Below, in pieces: positions 26,847 to 35,904 of a stretch of 64,000 nt of DNA. Numbering within the stretch: the first letter of the stretch is position 1; each line of letters starts with the position of its first letter. A model generated the notes under the pieces. It was not told the origin of the DNA. It searched no databases and saw only the letters and a list, made by a program, of their open reading frames with translations. A program made the translations under genes and the position numbers. The stretch comes from Okibacterium fritillariae (lineage in GTDB: Bacteria; Actinomycetota; Actinomycetes; Actinomycetales; Microbacteriaceae): assembly GCF_900167575.1 (NCBI RefSeq), contig NZ_FUZP01000001.1, positions 1-64,000 on the forward strand, written 5' to 3'.

Positions 26847-27203
26847 GTGAAGATCGCGCCACACCAACTCGAAAAGATGCGCGCCGACGCTCGACTCGAA
26901 CTCTACGTTCTCTATGAGCACCGGTCGCGTCAGGGCGAAGACCCCGCCGATTTCGTGCACGAGCTGCCGAGTGCCGACGAACTCGTCGTTGCCGCCATCC
27001 GCGACGACGAACTGCACGATTCGGGCCTGGCCGCCCAACACGGAATGGCCCGGCTCGCGGGGCTGAGCTCGCTGCCCGATGCCGCCCAGCACCGGCAGAA
27101 CGCGGATGACGTGGAGTTCGAGTTGCTGCGACGCATCGCGCTCGAGCATCCATCACTCATGAGGGCCGCCTGGTCGATGATGGGGCGCATCCGCCGCGGC
27201 TGA
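26847..27203 (+). CDS. Hypothetical protein (118 aa)
   Basis: Starts MKIAPHQLEKMRADARLELY from GTG 26847. Soluble, helix-rich, with alternating charged residues and no membrane segment; the N-terminal 40 residues may form a helical hairpin. Strong GC bias at third codon positions supports a real gene. It ends about 70 bases before the DUF6049 gene. In mycobacteria a Nudix gene (Rv3908) occupies this place; this protein has no Nudix box. I do not recognise it. An internal Met (26880) is an alternative start. Confidence 0.6.
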   Translation: MKIAPHQLEKMRADARLELYVLYEHRSRQGEDPADFVHELPSADELVVAAIRDDELHDSGLAAQHGMARLAGLSSLPDAAQHRQNADDVEFELLRRIALEHPSLMRAAWSMMGRIRRG

Positions 27204-27258
27204 GCGACCTTCGCGTCACGGTTCGCGCGCCGTGGGGGCGGCGCACAGCGAGTCGCCC

Positions 27259-27264
27259 TAGAAT
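27259..27264 (+). promoter_or_regulatory. -10 element of the DUF6049-murJ operon
   Basis: TAGAAT eight bases before the ATG at 27273; fits a leaderless or near-leaderless message. Confidence 0.5.
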
Positions 27265-27272
27265 CGGGAGTT

Positions 27273-29627
27273 ATGTCGGCTCGAACGTCGCGCGCCGGCA
27301 GGCAGCCTATGAACCCATTCCGATCAGCAGTACGACTGCGCCAGGTGATCGCCCTCGCAGTCGGTTCGGCGTCCCTGATCGTCGGCGGGCCAGCATCCGC
27401 CGCACTGGCCGTTACGAGCCACGGGGGAGTGGCTTCCCCGGTCACGGCGGTTGCCCCGGGCATCGCCCCCGGTGTCGCGCAGGCAGATGAGATCACGGCC
27501 AATCTGCACCTGAGTGGCAGCCCCGTAGCGCCCGGCGGCATCATGACCGTCACGGCGTCGGTGACCAACCGCACCGCCGAGACCATTCCCGCCGGCCGGC
27601 TCGTGCTGTCATCCGGATCGAGCCGCATCGACGCGACCAACGCCTTCGACGCGTGGATGGGAACCAACCCCGGGGCGGGCGACGACGGTGCTGCCGAGGC
27701 CGACCAGCTCGTCGCCGATATCCGCACCGGACACGAAATCACCGCCGTCGACGTCGACGAAATCTCACCAGGTGCGTCGTTCTCGACCGAATCGATCCTC
27801 GTACCCGCCGATTCGCTGGAACTGCCGGCGGACTACGGCGTATATCCCATCCGCGCCTCCTACTCGGCCGGCGCGGCCACAGCCGAATCTCGAGACACAT
27901 TCATCTTCACTCCGACCGCGGCACCCGCCACCGTCGGTGTCGCCGTCGCCGTGCCGCTCACCGTTCCGGCCAGCGCCGATGGCCTCATCCCCGCCGACCT
28001 GCTCGAAACCTACACCGGACCCTCCGGGGTGCTCACGCGTCAGCTCGACGGAGTCCGCGACCGCCCCGTCGCGATCGGCATCGACCCGCGCATCATCGCC
28101 TCCATCCGCGCCCTGGGAACGGCCGCCCCCGAATCGGCCACGAGCTGGCTCGAACGGCTCCAATCGGCCACCAACGAGACCTTTGCGCTGCAGTACGCCG
28201 ACGCCGACCCGGCGGCGCAATCGCAGATGGGCTTCGACGCGCTCCTGCAGCCGACCTCACTTCTCTACGGCATGAACCCCGCCAACTTCGCGGGCATGAC
28301 ACCGCCGCCGGCCGTGCCCACAGAACCGTCGACCGCGGGCACCGACGGCGCGCACAGCGTGCCGGGCGCTACCCCGACGGCCACGACCCAACCCGACGGT
28401 TCACCCGCGCTCCCCGACCTCGCCCAGCTGCTCGACTGGCCATATACCGATGACGGCATACTCTGGCCGGCCGACGACAGCGCGGCGGCAAGCGACCTGC
28501 CCGTCTTCCAAGCGTCCGGTGCAACGCAGACCATCCTCTCGAGCACCAACACGCAACTGGATGCCGCAGCCACCGCCTCGGCCTCAGCCCGCGTGGGTGA
28601 CGCATCCGTGCTGGTGTCCGATGCCCCCGCGTCGGCCGAATTCCGCGCCGCAACCGTCACCGCCGTCACGCCCGACCAGCAGCAGGATGCCCTCAACGCC
28701 CTGTCGTCGCGCCTCGCCGTGCTCTCGAGCAACGCCGCGTCCGACGGCACCGTGGTCCTGCTGACACTCGACCGGGGCGTGCCTCCCACCTCGTTCCGCG
28801 TCGGTGAGGCGATCGGGTCGCTGCAGAGTTTGGCCGGCACACGCGTCGCCACACTCGACGACGCGCGGTCGCGGCCATCCGTCGAAACGGCCATTGTCGA
28901 CGCCGCCGAACCGAGCGACCGCCTCTCGGACCTCGCGGATCGCTGGAAGAACGAATCCCGCCTCGGTGAATTCGCGACCGTGCTCGACCAACCCGAACTG
29001 CTCACGGGCCGCGAACGCGCCGAACTCCTGGCGTTGACCGCGATCGGATGGCAGGAGACGCCCGACACCTTCGACGCCGCCGTCGACAAGCACCGCGAGC
29101 AGACCTCGCGCACGCTGCAATCCGTGCAACTGGCCACGACGAGCCAGATCACCATGATCAGCGGCCAAGCATCCCTGCCCTTCGCCGTGCGCAACGACCT
29201 CGGCTACCCGATCACCGTGCGCCTCGACGCCAGCGCCAGCAACCCGCGCCTCGACATCGACGGTTCGGTCACCAAGAAGGTGCCCGCCAACTCGCGCGAG
29301 ACCGTTTCGGTGCCGGTCGAAGCACGCCTCGGCAACGGTGACGTCACGGTGCGCCTGCAGCTCTTCAGCGCCACGGGTGTGCGGGTCGCCTCTGACGCCT
29401 TCGTGCCGGTCGTCGTGCGAGCCGACTGGGAGGGCATCGGCGCGATCATCCTCGGCACCTTCGTGTTGCTGCTCTTCGTCGGCGGATTGGTGCGCACCAT
29501 CCTGAAGCGTCGTGCGGAACGCCGTGCCGACGAGACGGCCGCAGCCCCCGAGACCGCTGCAACTCCCGAGACCCCCGAAGCAACCGAAGCAACCGAAGCA
29601 ACCGGGAAGCCGGACGGCAATGACTAA
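27273..29627 (+). CDS. DUF6049 family exported membrane-anchored protein
   Basis: 784 aa. N-terminal signal (hydrophobic stretch about residues 24-47), a large extracellular part rich in Ala, Thr, Ser and Asp, and one transmembrane helix near residues 720-745 (GAIILGTFVLLLFVGGLV). A short cytoplasmic tail follows, with Glu-Ala-Thr repeats. Matches the actinobacterial family encoded directly before MurJ (Rv3909 in M. tuberculosis), thought to act with the lipid II flippase, though its activity is unproven. The stop overlaps the murJ start by eight bases. The tail contains about four tandem copies of the 9-mer ACCGAAGCA (29576-29603), a candidate slippage site. Confidence 0.8.
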   Translation: MSARTSRAGRQPMNPFRSAVRLRQVIALAVGSASLIVGGPASAALAVTSHGGVASPVTAVAPGIAPGVAQADEITANLHLSGSPVAPGGIMTVTASVTNRTAETIPAGRLVLSSGSSRIDATNAFDAWMGTNPGAGDDGAAEADQLVADIRTGHEITAVDVDEISPGASFSTESILVPADSLELPADYGVYPIRASYSAGAATAESRDTFIFTPTAAPATVGVAVAVPLTVPASADGLIPADLLETYTGPSGVLTRQLDGVRDRPVAIGIDPRIIASIRALGTAAPESATSWLERLQSATNETFALQYADADPAAQSQMGFDALLQPTSLLYGMNPANFAGMTPPPAVPTEPSTAGTDGAHSVPGATPTATTQPDGSPALPDLAQLLDWPYTDDGILWPADDSAAASDLPVFQASGATQTILSSTNTQLDAAATASASARVGDASVLVSDAPASAEFRAATVTAVTPDQQQDALNALSSRLAVLSSNAASDGTVVLLTLDRGVPPTSFRVGEAIGSLQSLAGTRVATLDDARSRPSVETAIVDAAEPSDRLSDLADRWKNESRLGEFATVLDQPELLTGRERAELLALTAIGWQETPDTFDAAVDKHREQTSRTLQSVQLATTSQITMISGQASLPFAVRNDLGYPITVRLDASASNPRLDIDGSVTKKVPANSRETVSVPVEARLGNGDVTVRLQLFSATGVRVASDAFVPVVVRADWEGIGAIILGTFVLLLFVGGLVRTILKRRAERRADETAAAPETAATPETPEATEATEATGKPDGND

Positions 29628-31263
29628 CGCCGCCACCCCCGCGCGCGGCAACCGATCTTCCAGCATCGGCCGGGCCAGCGCCCTGCTCGCCTCGGGCACG
29701 CTGGTGTCGCGCCTGCTGGGCTTCGTGAAGGCGATCATCCTCACCGCCACCCTCGGTCAGATCAGTGTCGGCGGCAACGCCTTCGCCAACGCGAATCAGC
29801 TGCCCAACACCGTCTATGCGATCATCGCCGGCGGCGTCCTGGGCGCCATCCTGGTGCCGCAGATCGTGCGGGCCACCCTGCACGCCGATCGCGGCCACGC
29901 CTACATCAACAAGCTTCTGACCATCGCGATCGTCGTGTTGGCTGGCGCTACCGTCGTCGCGACGTTCGCCGCGCCCGTGCTCGTGCGGTTGGTGGCCGCC
30001 ACGCTGCCGCCCGATCAGATGGCTCTGACCATTGCCCTGGCCTACTGGTGCATTCCTCAGCTCTTCTTCTACGGCCTGTATACGGTGCTCGGCGAGATCT
30101 TGAACGCACACAAGATCTTCGGCCCCTTCACGTGGTCGCCCGTGCTCAATAACGTGGTCGCGATCGCCGGGCTCGTGCTCTTCCAGATCGTCTACGGAGC
30201 CGAGGCTGCTAGCCCGCGCGAAGCCGGCGATTTCACACCCGACATGATCGCCGTGCTGGGTGGCTCGGCCACCGTGGGTGTGGCCGTGCAGGCCGTCATC
30301 CTGTTCGTATTCTGGCGCCGGGTGGGCTTGCACTTCCGGCCCGACTTCCACTGGCGCGGAGTGGGTCTGCGCGCGACCGGACGCCTGGCCGGGTGGACCT
30401 TCGCGATGATCATCGCCACGCAGCTCGCCGGTCTCGTCCAGTCGCAGACCGCCAACGTCGCCTCGGGTGAGGGGCCGTCGGTGCTGGCGCTCCAGAATGC
30501 CTGGCTCATCTTCATGCTGCCGCATTCGGTCATCACGGTGTCGCTGACGACGGCCTACTTCACGCAGATGTCCGAGCACGCCCGCGAGCGGGACTTCGTG
30601 GCCCTCAGATCGGATGTCTCGACATCCATTCGCCAGGTGTCCCTGCTCATCGTGTTGGCCGCCGCGGGCCTCATCGTCTGCTCCTACCCATTCGCCAGCC
30701 TGTTCTCGAGCTCCTATGCCGAAACGGTCGACTTCGCGCTCCTGATCGTCGGATACGTGCTCGGGCTCGTCCCGTTCTGCATCCTGTTCGTCGTGCAGCG
30801 CGCGTTCTACGCTCTCGGCGACACGCGCACGCCCTTCTTCTTCACGGTGTTCCAGGTGGTCCTGTTCGCTGCCTTGGCCTCGTTCGCGCTGCTGTTGCCG
30901 GCGGATGCCATCGCCTTCTGGTTGACCCTCACGAGCACGGTCGCGGGCACCCTGCAGATGTTCTTGGCGTTCTTCCTGCTGCGTCGGCGTCTGAACGGGC
31001 TCGATGTCCAGCACGTCGTCAACAGCGTGCTGCTGTTCAGCTTCTCGGCTGTTCCCGCGGCCGTCGTCGGTGGCATCGCAGGTATCGTGCTCGGCATCGA
31101 TTCTCCGGATGGTTTCGCGGTCGGTAGCGCGTTCGGAGCGCTCGTCTCGATGGGCATCATCGGAGCCGTCATGACGGTCGTCTATGTGCTCTTCCTGGCG
31201 ATCTTCCGGGTGCCCGAGCTGCGCCAGGCGCTGCGACCGGTGTTGCGCCGATTGGGTCGCTGA
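29620..31263 (+). CDS. murJ: Lipid II flippase MurJ
   Basis: 547-aa MviN/MurJ protein that moves lipid II across the membrane for peptidoglycan synthesis. About 14 hydrophobic helices span the sequence. Family segments seen include LVSRLLGFVKAIILTATLG near the N-terminus and ALGDTRTPFF in the second half. The mycobacterial homologue carries a fused cytoplasmic pseudokinase domain; here the protein stops after the last helix, so regulation by a fused pseudokinase is absent. Start ATG 29620 overlaps the upstream stop, which gives translational coupling. Confidence 0.92.
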   Translation: MTNAATPARGNRSSSIGRASALLASGTLVSRLLGFVKAIILTATLGQISVGGNAFANANQLPNTVYAIIAGGVLGAILVPQIVRATLHADRGHAYINKLLTIAIVVLAGATVVATFAAPVLVRLVAATLPPDQMALTIALAYWCIPQLFFYGLYTVLGEILNAHKIFGPFTWSPVLNNVVAIAGLVLFQIVYGAEAASPREAGDFTPDMIAVLGGSATVGVAVQAVILFVFWRRVGLHFRPDFHWRGVGLRATGRLAGWTFAMIIATQLAGLVQSQTANVASGEGPSVLALQNAWLIFMLPHSVITVSLTTAYFTQMSEHARERDFVALRSDVSTSIRQVSLLIVLAAAGLIVCSYPFASLFSSSYAETVDFALLIVGYVLGLVPFCILFVVQRAFYALGDTRTPFFFTVFQVVLFAALASFALLLPADAIAFWLTLTSTVAGTLQMFLAFFLLRRRLNGLDVQHVVNSVLLFSFSAVPAAVVGGIAGIVLGIDSPDGFAVGSAFGALVSMGIIGAVMTVVYVLFLAIFRVPELRQALRPVLRRLGR

Positions 31264-31353
31264 GCCGCCACGCGTCGTCCCGGGCGGCTCGGAATACTGC
31301 GCGGCTAGGATGTGTTTTAGCCGTCACGAGCACAAAAGCGAGGAGCATCCGTC

Positions 31354-32397
31354 GTGCGTAACGTCATCATCATCGGTTCGGGTCCCGCGGGTTACACCGC
31401 GGCCATCTATGCCGCACGTGCAAACCTCAAACCCGTCCTCATCGCGTCGAGCGTCGAGGCGGGCGGCGAGCTCATGAACACGACCGAGGTCGAGAACTTC
31501 CCGGGCTTCCCCCAGGGCATCCAGGGCCCCGACCTCATGTTCAAGATGCAGGAGCAGGCCGAGCGATTCGGCACCGAGGTCATCCTCGACGATGTCACCG
31601 AGGTCTCCCTCGACGGCCCCGTCAAGACGGTCACCACCGGCTACAGCGGCACCCTCGAGGCCCGCTCGGTCATCTTCGCCACCGGTTCGGCCTACCGCAA
31701 GCTGGGTCTGGCCGACGAGGAGCGCCTGAGCGGCCGCGGCATCTCATGGTGTGCCACGTGCGACGGGTTCTTCTTCAAGGAGAAGACCATCGCCGTCGTC
31801 GGCGGCGGCGACTCCGCGATGGAAGAGGCCACGTTCCTCACGCGCTTCGCGTCGAAGGTCTACGTCATCCACCGCAAGGACTCGCTGCGGGCCTCCAAGA
31901 TCATGCAGGAGCGCGCCTTCCAGAACGAGAAGATCGAGTTCCTGTGGAACAACGAGGTCGTCGGCATCAACGGTGATAACGCCGTCGAGTCGGTCACGCT
32001 GCGCAACACGGTCGACGGGTCCGAGCAGGTCCTTCCCCTCGGAGGCCTCTTCGTCGCCATCGGCAACGACCCGCGCGTGCACCTCGTGCACCAGCAGCTC
32101 GAGCTCACCTCCGACGGCGTCATCGCGGTCGACGGTCGCTCGTCGCGCACGAGCCTCGCCGGTGTCTTCGCCGCGGGCGACGTGATCGACCCGCACTACC
32201 GTCAGGCGATCACCGCGGCAGCCTCGGGCACGGTGGCTGCTCTCGACATGGAGAGCTACCTGGCCGAACTGGAGCAGGCCGAAGCCCACCTCGACGCCCC
32301 GGCCGATCATGAGGCCGAGGCGGAAGCCGAGGCTGTCGAAAGTGCCAGTGCCCGCGCCGCGGCCAGCGCAAGCGAAGCGGCCACCGTCGGCGCCTAA
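31354..32397 (+). CDS. trxB: Thioredoxin-disulfide reductase
   Basis: NADPH:thioredoxin reductase. 347 aa. FAD-binding motif [18 protein letters not shown] at the N-terminus, redox motif CATCDGFFF (Cys-Ala-Thr-Cys) near residue 135, NADPH motif [12 protein letters not shown], and the C-terminal FAD motif [21 protein letters not shown] start with GAGGAG ten bases upstream. An extra C-terminal tail of about 45 residues, made of Glu/Ala/Ser, extends beyond the usual end (about 305-310 aa) and is probably disordered. Followed by trxA. Confidence 0.96.
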   Translation: MRNVIIIGSGPAGYTAAIYAARANLKPVLIASSVEAGGELMNTTEVENFPGFPQGIQGPDLMFKMQEQAERFGTEVILDDVTEVSLDGPVKTVTTGYSGTLEARSVIFATGSAYRKLGLADEERLSGRGISWCATCDGFFFKEKTIAVVGGGDSAMEEATFLTRFASKVYVIHRKDSLRASKIMQERAFQNEKIEFLWNNEVVGINGDNAVESVTLRNTVDGSEQVLPLGGLFVAIGNDPRVHLVHQQLELTSDGVIAVDGRSSRTSLAGVFAAGDVIDPHYRQAITAAASGTVAALDMESYLAELEQAEAHLDAPADHEAEAEAEAVESASARAAASASEAATVGA

Positions 32398-32489
32398 CCG
32401 GCACCGCTGCGGCCCTCCAGCCTCACCAACCCCGGCTCGCACGTCGAGCCGTTCAGACTCACCCGACCACCAACAAGGAGCACATAACA

Positions 32490-32813
32490 ATGAGCGCACG
32501 CGCCGTAACCGAGCAGTCCTTCAACCAGGAAGTGCTGCAGTCCGACAAGCCGGTCCTCGTGGACTTCTGGGCCGCCTGGTGCGGTCCCTGCCGCATGGTC
32601 TCGCCGATCCTCGACCAGATCGCGTCTGAGAACACTGACAAGCTCGACATCGTCAAGGTCAACGTCGACGAGAACCCGCAGCTGGCCGTCGACTACCAGA
32701 TCACGTCCATCCCCGCCCTGAAGGTCTTCAAGGGTGGCGAGGTCGTGCAGTCCATCGTGGGCGCGAAGCCCAAGGCCGCCCTCGAGGCCGACCTGGCCGC
32801 CTTCCTGGCATAG
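32490..32813 (+). CDS. trxA: Thioredoxin
   Basis: 107 aa, usual length. Active site [10 protein letters not shown] (Cys-Gly-Pro-Cys) around residues 27-36 and the cis-proline [10 protein letters not shown]. Reduced by TrxB encoded 92 bp upstream; the pair supplies electrons to ribonucleotide reductase and other targets. The intergenic gap ends with AAGGAG seven bases before the ATG. Confidence 0.97.
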   Translation: MSARAVTEQSFNQEVLQSDKPVLVDFWAAWCGPCRMVSPILDQIASENTDKLDIVKVNVDENPQLAVDYQITSIPALKVFKGGEVVQSIVGAKPKAALEADLAAFLA

Positions 32814-32827
32814 CCTGACGCACTCGA

Positions 32828-32864
32828 GTGACCCGTCCGGCAATCTGCCGGGCGGGTCACTTTT
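32828..32864 (+). terminator. Terminator of trxB-trxA
   Basis: GTGACCCG-TCCGGCA / TGCCGGG-CGGGTCAC stem followed by TTTT, 15 bases past the trxA stop. Confidence 0.85.
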
Positions 32865-32919
32865 GTTTAAGCACCCGAGAAGCCCCGATAGCATGTGAAG
32901 AGATCAGAACGGATTTGAC

Positions 32920-34242
32920 GTGGAAGAACCAGGCACCCCCCGCTCCGTCGGGAACAACCTTGACCCGTGGTATTCGAACTACGCCGAGCGCACCGCCGGC
33001 CTGTCCGCCAGCGAGGTCCGAGCCCTCTTCGCCGTGGCGAGTCGCCCCGAGGTGGTTTCGCTCGCCGGTGGCATGCCCAACGTGTCGGCCCTGCCGCACG
33101 ATGTCATCACCGACTCCATCGCCCGCGTCATGCGCGAGCAGGGCGCCACGGCGCTGCAGTATGGTTCGGGAGCCGGTCAACCAGTGCTGCGCGAGCAGAT
33201 TCTCGAGGTCATGGCGCTCGAGGGCATCCGCGGCACGGTCGACAATGTCGTCACGACGGTGGGTTCGCAGCAGGCGCTCGACCTCGTCACCAAACTCTTC
33301 ATCGATCCGGGCGACGTCATCCTGGCCGAGGCGCCCAGCTACGTCGGTGCGATCGGCGTGTTCCGGTCTTATCAGGCATCCGTCGTGCACGTCGCCATGG
33401 ACGATGACGGCCTCATCCCCGACGCGCTGCGCCAGACGATCGCGCAGCTGCGCGGCCAGGGCCGTCGCATCAAGTTCCTCTACACCATCCCCAATTTCCA
33501 CAACCCGGCCGGCATCACGTTGAGTGCCGAGCGCCGCCCAGAGATCCTCGAGATCTGCCGCGCCAACGAGATTCTCGTCGTCGAAGACAATCCCTATGGG
33601 TTGCTCTACTTCGATCACCCGGCTCCGGATGCCCTGCGCTCGATCGACGACGAGGGTGTCATCTATCTCGGCTCCTTCTCTAAGACTCTGGCCCCGGGCT
33701 TCCGCGTCGGATGGGTGCTCGCACCGCACGCTATCCGCGAGAAGCTCATCCTCGCTGCCGAGTCGGCCATCCTGTCGCCCAGCGCGTTCAGCCAGCTGAC
33801 CGTCGCCGAGTATTTGAAGACGGCTGATTGGAAGGGTCAGATCGACACCTTCCGCGGGGTCTACCACGAGCGCAAAAAGGCCATGGTGTCGGCGTTGGCC
33901 GAATACCTGCCCGACCTGACGTGGACCGATCCGAACGGTGGCTTCTACGTCTGGCTGTCCCTGCCCGATCAGCTCGACTCTAAGCAAATGCTGCCGCGCG
34001 CGGTGAAGGAGCTCGTCGCGTTCACGCCCGGAACGGCGTTCTTCGCCGACGGCCGAGGTCGTCACGCCATGCGCTTGTCGTTCTGCCACCCGACGCCCGA
34101 AAACATCCGCGTCGGCATTCGGCGCCTCGCCACCGTGATCAACGGCGAGATCGATTTGCTCGAGACCTTCGCCGGCACCGGCATGCTCGAGTCGCGCTCG
34201 AGTGATCGCCACGTCAGCACACCCCCGCCGAACCTGAACTGA
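32920..34242 (+). CDS. PLP-dependent aminotransferase (2-aminoadipate/MocR-domain type)
   Basis: 440-aa fold-type I aminotransferase of the LysN/2-aminoadipate transaminase-like group, without an N-terminal GntR domain. Motifs: SLAGGMPNVSALP, ALQYGSGAGQPVLREQI, TIPNFHNPAGIT, VVEDNPYGLLYF, and the PLP lysine in LGSFSKTLAPGFRVGW. Substrate not assignable; broad amino-acid specificity is usual. GTG start at 32920. The ddl gene follows 18 bases later, so they are probably cotranscribed. It sits where parB would follow trxA in many actinobacteria. Confidence 0.83.
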   Translation: MEEPGTPRSVGNNLDPWYSNYAERTAGLSASEVRALFAVASRPEVVSLAGGMPNVSALPHDVITDSIARVMREQGATALQYGSGAGQPVLREQILEVMALEGIRGTVDNVVTTVGSQQALDLVTKLFIDPGDVILAEAPSYVGAIGVFRSYQASVVHVAMDDDGLIPDALRQTIAQLRGQGRRIKFLYTIPNFHNPAGITLSAERRPEILEICRANEILVVEDNPYGLLYFDHPAPDALRSIDDEGVIYLGSFSKTLAPGFRVGWVLAPHAIREKLILAAESAILSPSAFSQLTVAEYLKTADWKGQIDTFRGVYHERKKAMVSALAEYLPDLTWTDPNGGFYVWLSLPDQLDSKQMLPRAVKELVAFTPGTAFFADGRGRHAMRLSFCHPTPENIRVGIRRLATVINGEIDLLETFAGTGMLESRSSDRHVSTPPPNLN

Positions 34243-34260
34243 TCCCCGAGAGGCCGATCG

Positions 34261-35214
34261 ATGTCATCCGAGAACTCTTTGTCCGTCGTCGTCCTGGCGG
34301 GCGGCATCTCCCATGAGCGGGACGTCTCCCTGCGTTCGGGCCGTCGGGTCGCCGACGAGCTCGCGGCCGCCGGCCATCGCGTCACCCTGCTCGACCCCGG
34401 TGCGGGCACGCTCGCGACGATCCTCGAAGCCGGGCCCGACGTGGTGTGGCCGGCGCTGCACGGCGCCAGCGGCGAAGACGGCGCGCTCCAAGCCCTGCTG
34501 GGTGCCCGCGGCATCCATTACCTCGGCAGCGGACCGCACGCGGCGTCTCTGGCCTGGTCGAAGCCCACGGCGAAGATCCTCGTCGACCGTGCCGGCATCA
34601 AAACGGCGCCGTGGATCAGCATGCCTCGCGAGACGTTCCGCGAGCTCGGCGCCGGGGGAGTCATCGTTGAACTGGCGGCCGCGGTCGGCACCCCCTCGGT
34701 GGTCAAGCCCGCGCAGGGCGGTTCGGCGCAGGGAGTCACCATCGTCGCGGACGAGTCCGATCTGCCGCGCGCGCTCGTCGACGCCTATACCTACTCCGAT
34801 GTCGCGCTCGTCGAGCAGAAGATCGAGGGCACGGAGCTGGCCATCTCCATCATCGACACGGGTGACGGCCCCGAGGCTCTTCCCGCGGTCGAGATCGAGC
34901 CGGTCTCGGGCGTCTACAGTTTCGAGGCGCGGTACAACGCGGGGGAGACGACCTTCTACGCACCCGCGCGCGTCTCCGACGAGGTCGCTGCTCGCGCATC
35001 CGAGGTCGCCCTCCAGGTGCACCAGGTCCTGGGCCTGCGCCACGTTTCGCGCATCGATGTCATCGTGGATGCCGCGGGCGAAGTGTGGTTCCTTGAGGCC
35101 AACATGATTCCCGGCACGACAGAAACCTCGCTCTTCCCGCAGGCCATCGAGGCTGCGGGACGCTCGCTCGCCGACACCTACGGCGCTTTGGCAGAGTTCG
35201 CCGCCCGCGGCTGA
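34261..35214 (+). CDS. ddl: D-alanine--D-alanine ligase
   Basis: 317-aa ATP-grasp enzyme that makes the D-Ala-D-Ala dipeptide of peptidoglycan precursors. Seen: VVLAGGISHERDVSLRSGR at the N-terminus, PALHGASGEDGALQALL, the ATP-binding VVKPAQGGSAQGVTIV, the metal-binding YSFEARYNAGETTFYAPA, and the C-terminal WFLEANMIPGTTETSLFPQA. Slightly shorter than the 340-370 aa typical of Ddl from other phyla. Ends 16 bases before a terminator that abuts a parS site. Confidence 0.9.
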   Translation: MSSENSLSVVVLAGGISHERDVSLRSGRRVADELAAAGHRVTLLDPGAGTLATILEAGPDVVWPALHGASGEDGALQALLGARGIHYLGSGPHAASLAWSKPTAKILVDRAGIKTAPWISMPRETFRELGAGGVIVELAAAVGTPSVVKPAQGGSAQGVTIVADESDLPRALVDAYTYSDVALVEQKIEGTELAISIIDTGDGPEALPAVEIEPVSGVYSFEARYNAGETTFYAPARVSDEVAARASEVALQVHQVLGLRHVSRIDVIVDAAGEVWFLEANMIPGTTETSLFPQAIEAAGRSLADTYGALAEFAARG

Positions 35215-35230
35215 CGCACGCTTTCGTCCC

Positions 35231-35268
35231 ACGACAGGCACCCTTCACACCCGGAGGGTGCCTGTCGT
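35231..35268 (+). terminator. Terminator of ddl
   Basis: Perfect 14-bp stem ACGACAGGCACCCT / AGGGTGCCTGTCGT. The T-run is the start of the parS palindrome, so terminator and parS share bases. Confidence 0.85.
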
Positions 35269-35283
35269 GTTTCACGTGAAACA
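35268..35283. promoter_or_regulatory. parS site
   Basis: TGTTTCACGTGAAACA, perfect 16-bp palindrome; partly overlaps the ddl terminator. Confidence 0.95.
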
Positions 35284-35340
35284 TGTGATGGGCCTGTGTC
35301 GACTGGCAGTCTTTGCTCCGCCGCAGTCATCCCTATCGGG

Positions 35341-35610
35341 GCTGCTTTCACGCCCGCAGTGCTGCTCTCACGCCGGCAGTGCTGCCCCCATCCCTGACGG
35401 GGCTGCTCTCATCCGTATCAGGGTGGTTCTCATGGCTGACGCGCTGCTCTGCGTCTAACGCGCTGCTCTGCGTCTAACGCGCTGCTCTGCGTCTAACAGT
35501 GCTGCTCTGTGTCTAACAGTGCTGCTCTGTGTCTAACAGTGCTGCTCTCGTGCCTGACGGCGCTACTCTCGTGTCTGACGGGCTACTCTCACGTTGAACG
35601 AAGCTGCCTA
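35341..35610. repeat. Array of about 14 imperfect 20-bp repeats
   Basis: The core GCTGCTCT or a close variant begins at 35341, 35361, 35381, 35402, 35423, 35443, 35462, 35481, 35501, 35521, 35541, 35562, 35582 and 35603. Spacing is 19-21 bp, close to two helical turns. Central units (35443-35540) are almost identical (GCTGCTCTGCGTCTAACGC); outer units have drifted. It is not a CRISPR array because there are no separate unique spacers. It lies 60 bp from a parS. Confidence 0.9.
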
Positions 35611-35710
35611 CTGCCTCGGTGCGCTGAAGAAACGGGGTGTTATCGTGCCTCGGGACTTGCCGTGAGAGGGGCTGACGACAGGGAGCGGCGGGCCCCATTC
35701 CCTTGGAGCT

Positions 35711-35785
35711 GGTAGCCGCTGGGCGTGTGACCGCTGAGCATGTGACCGCTGAGCATGTGACCGCTGAGCATGCGGCCGCTGAGCG
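35711..35785. repeat. Five tandem 15-bp repeats
   Basis: CCGCTGAGCATGTGA units; CCGCT starts at 35716, 35731, 35746, 35761 and 35776, period exactly 15. The middle copies are identical. A frame through them would read VTAEH repeats, but no start site or flanking coding sequence supports a gene. Confidence 0.9.
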
Positions 35786-35856
35786 TGGTGCCCCTGCTTA
35801 CACGACCCCGTCGTTCCTTCGGATCGTACGCAGACGAGCGCCGTCAGAGAAACGAA

Positions 35857-35885
35857 AGGCGGCCCGTCGTTGCCGCGGGCCGCCT
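35857..35885 (-). terminator. Terminator of parAB
   Basis: Stem AGGCGGCCCG / CGGGCCGCCT with a 9-base loop followed on the minus strand by TTTCGTTT, 20 bases past the parB stop. Confidence 0.85.
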
Positions 35886-35904
35886 CGTGTCGCCTCTGTT
35901 CCGG

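Larger units (their letters stand above)
35215..35904. other. 690-bp non-coding region between ddl and parB
   Basis: Holds, in order, the ddl terminator, one parS, an array of about fourteen 20-bp units, a 15-bp array, and the parB terminator. No gene is convincing: frames through the arrays code only for their own repeats. Confidence 0.75.

Noticed and set aside
35341-35610. Possible CRISPR array
   Set aside because: Units are contiguous imperfect 20-mers with no unique spacers of constant length, and there is no cas gene in the window.
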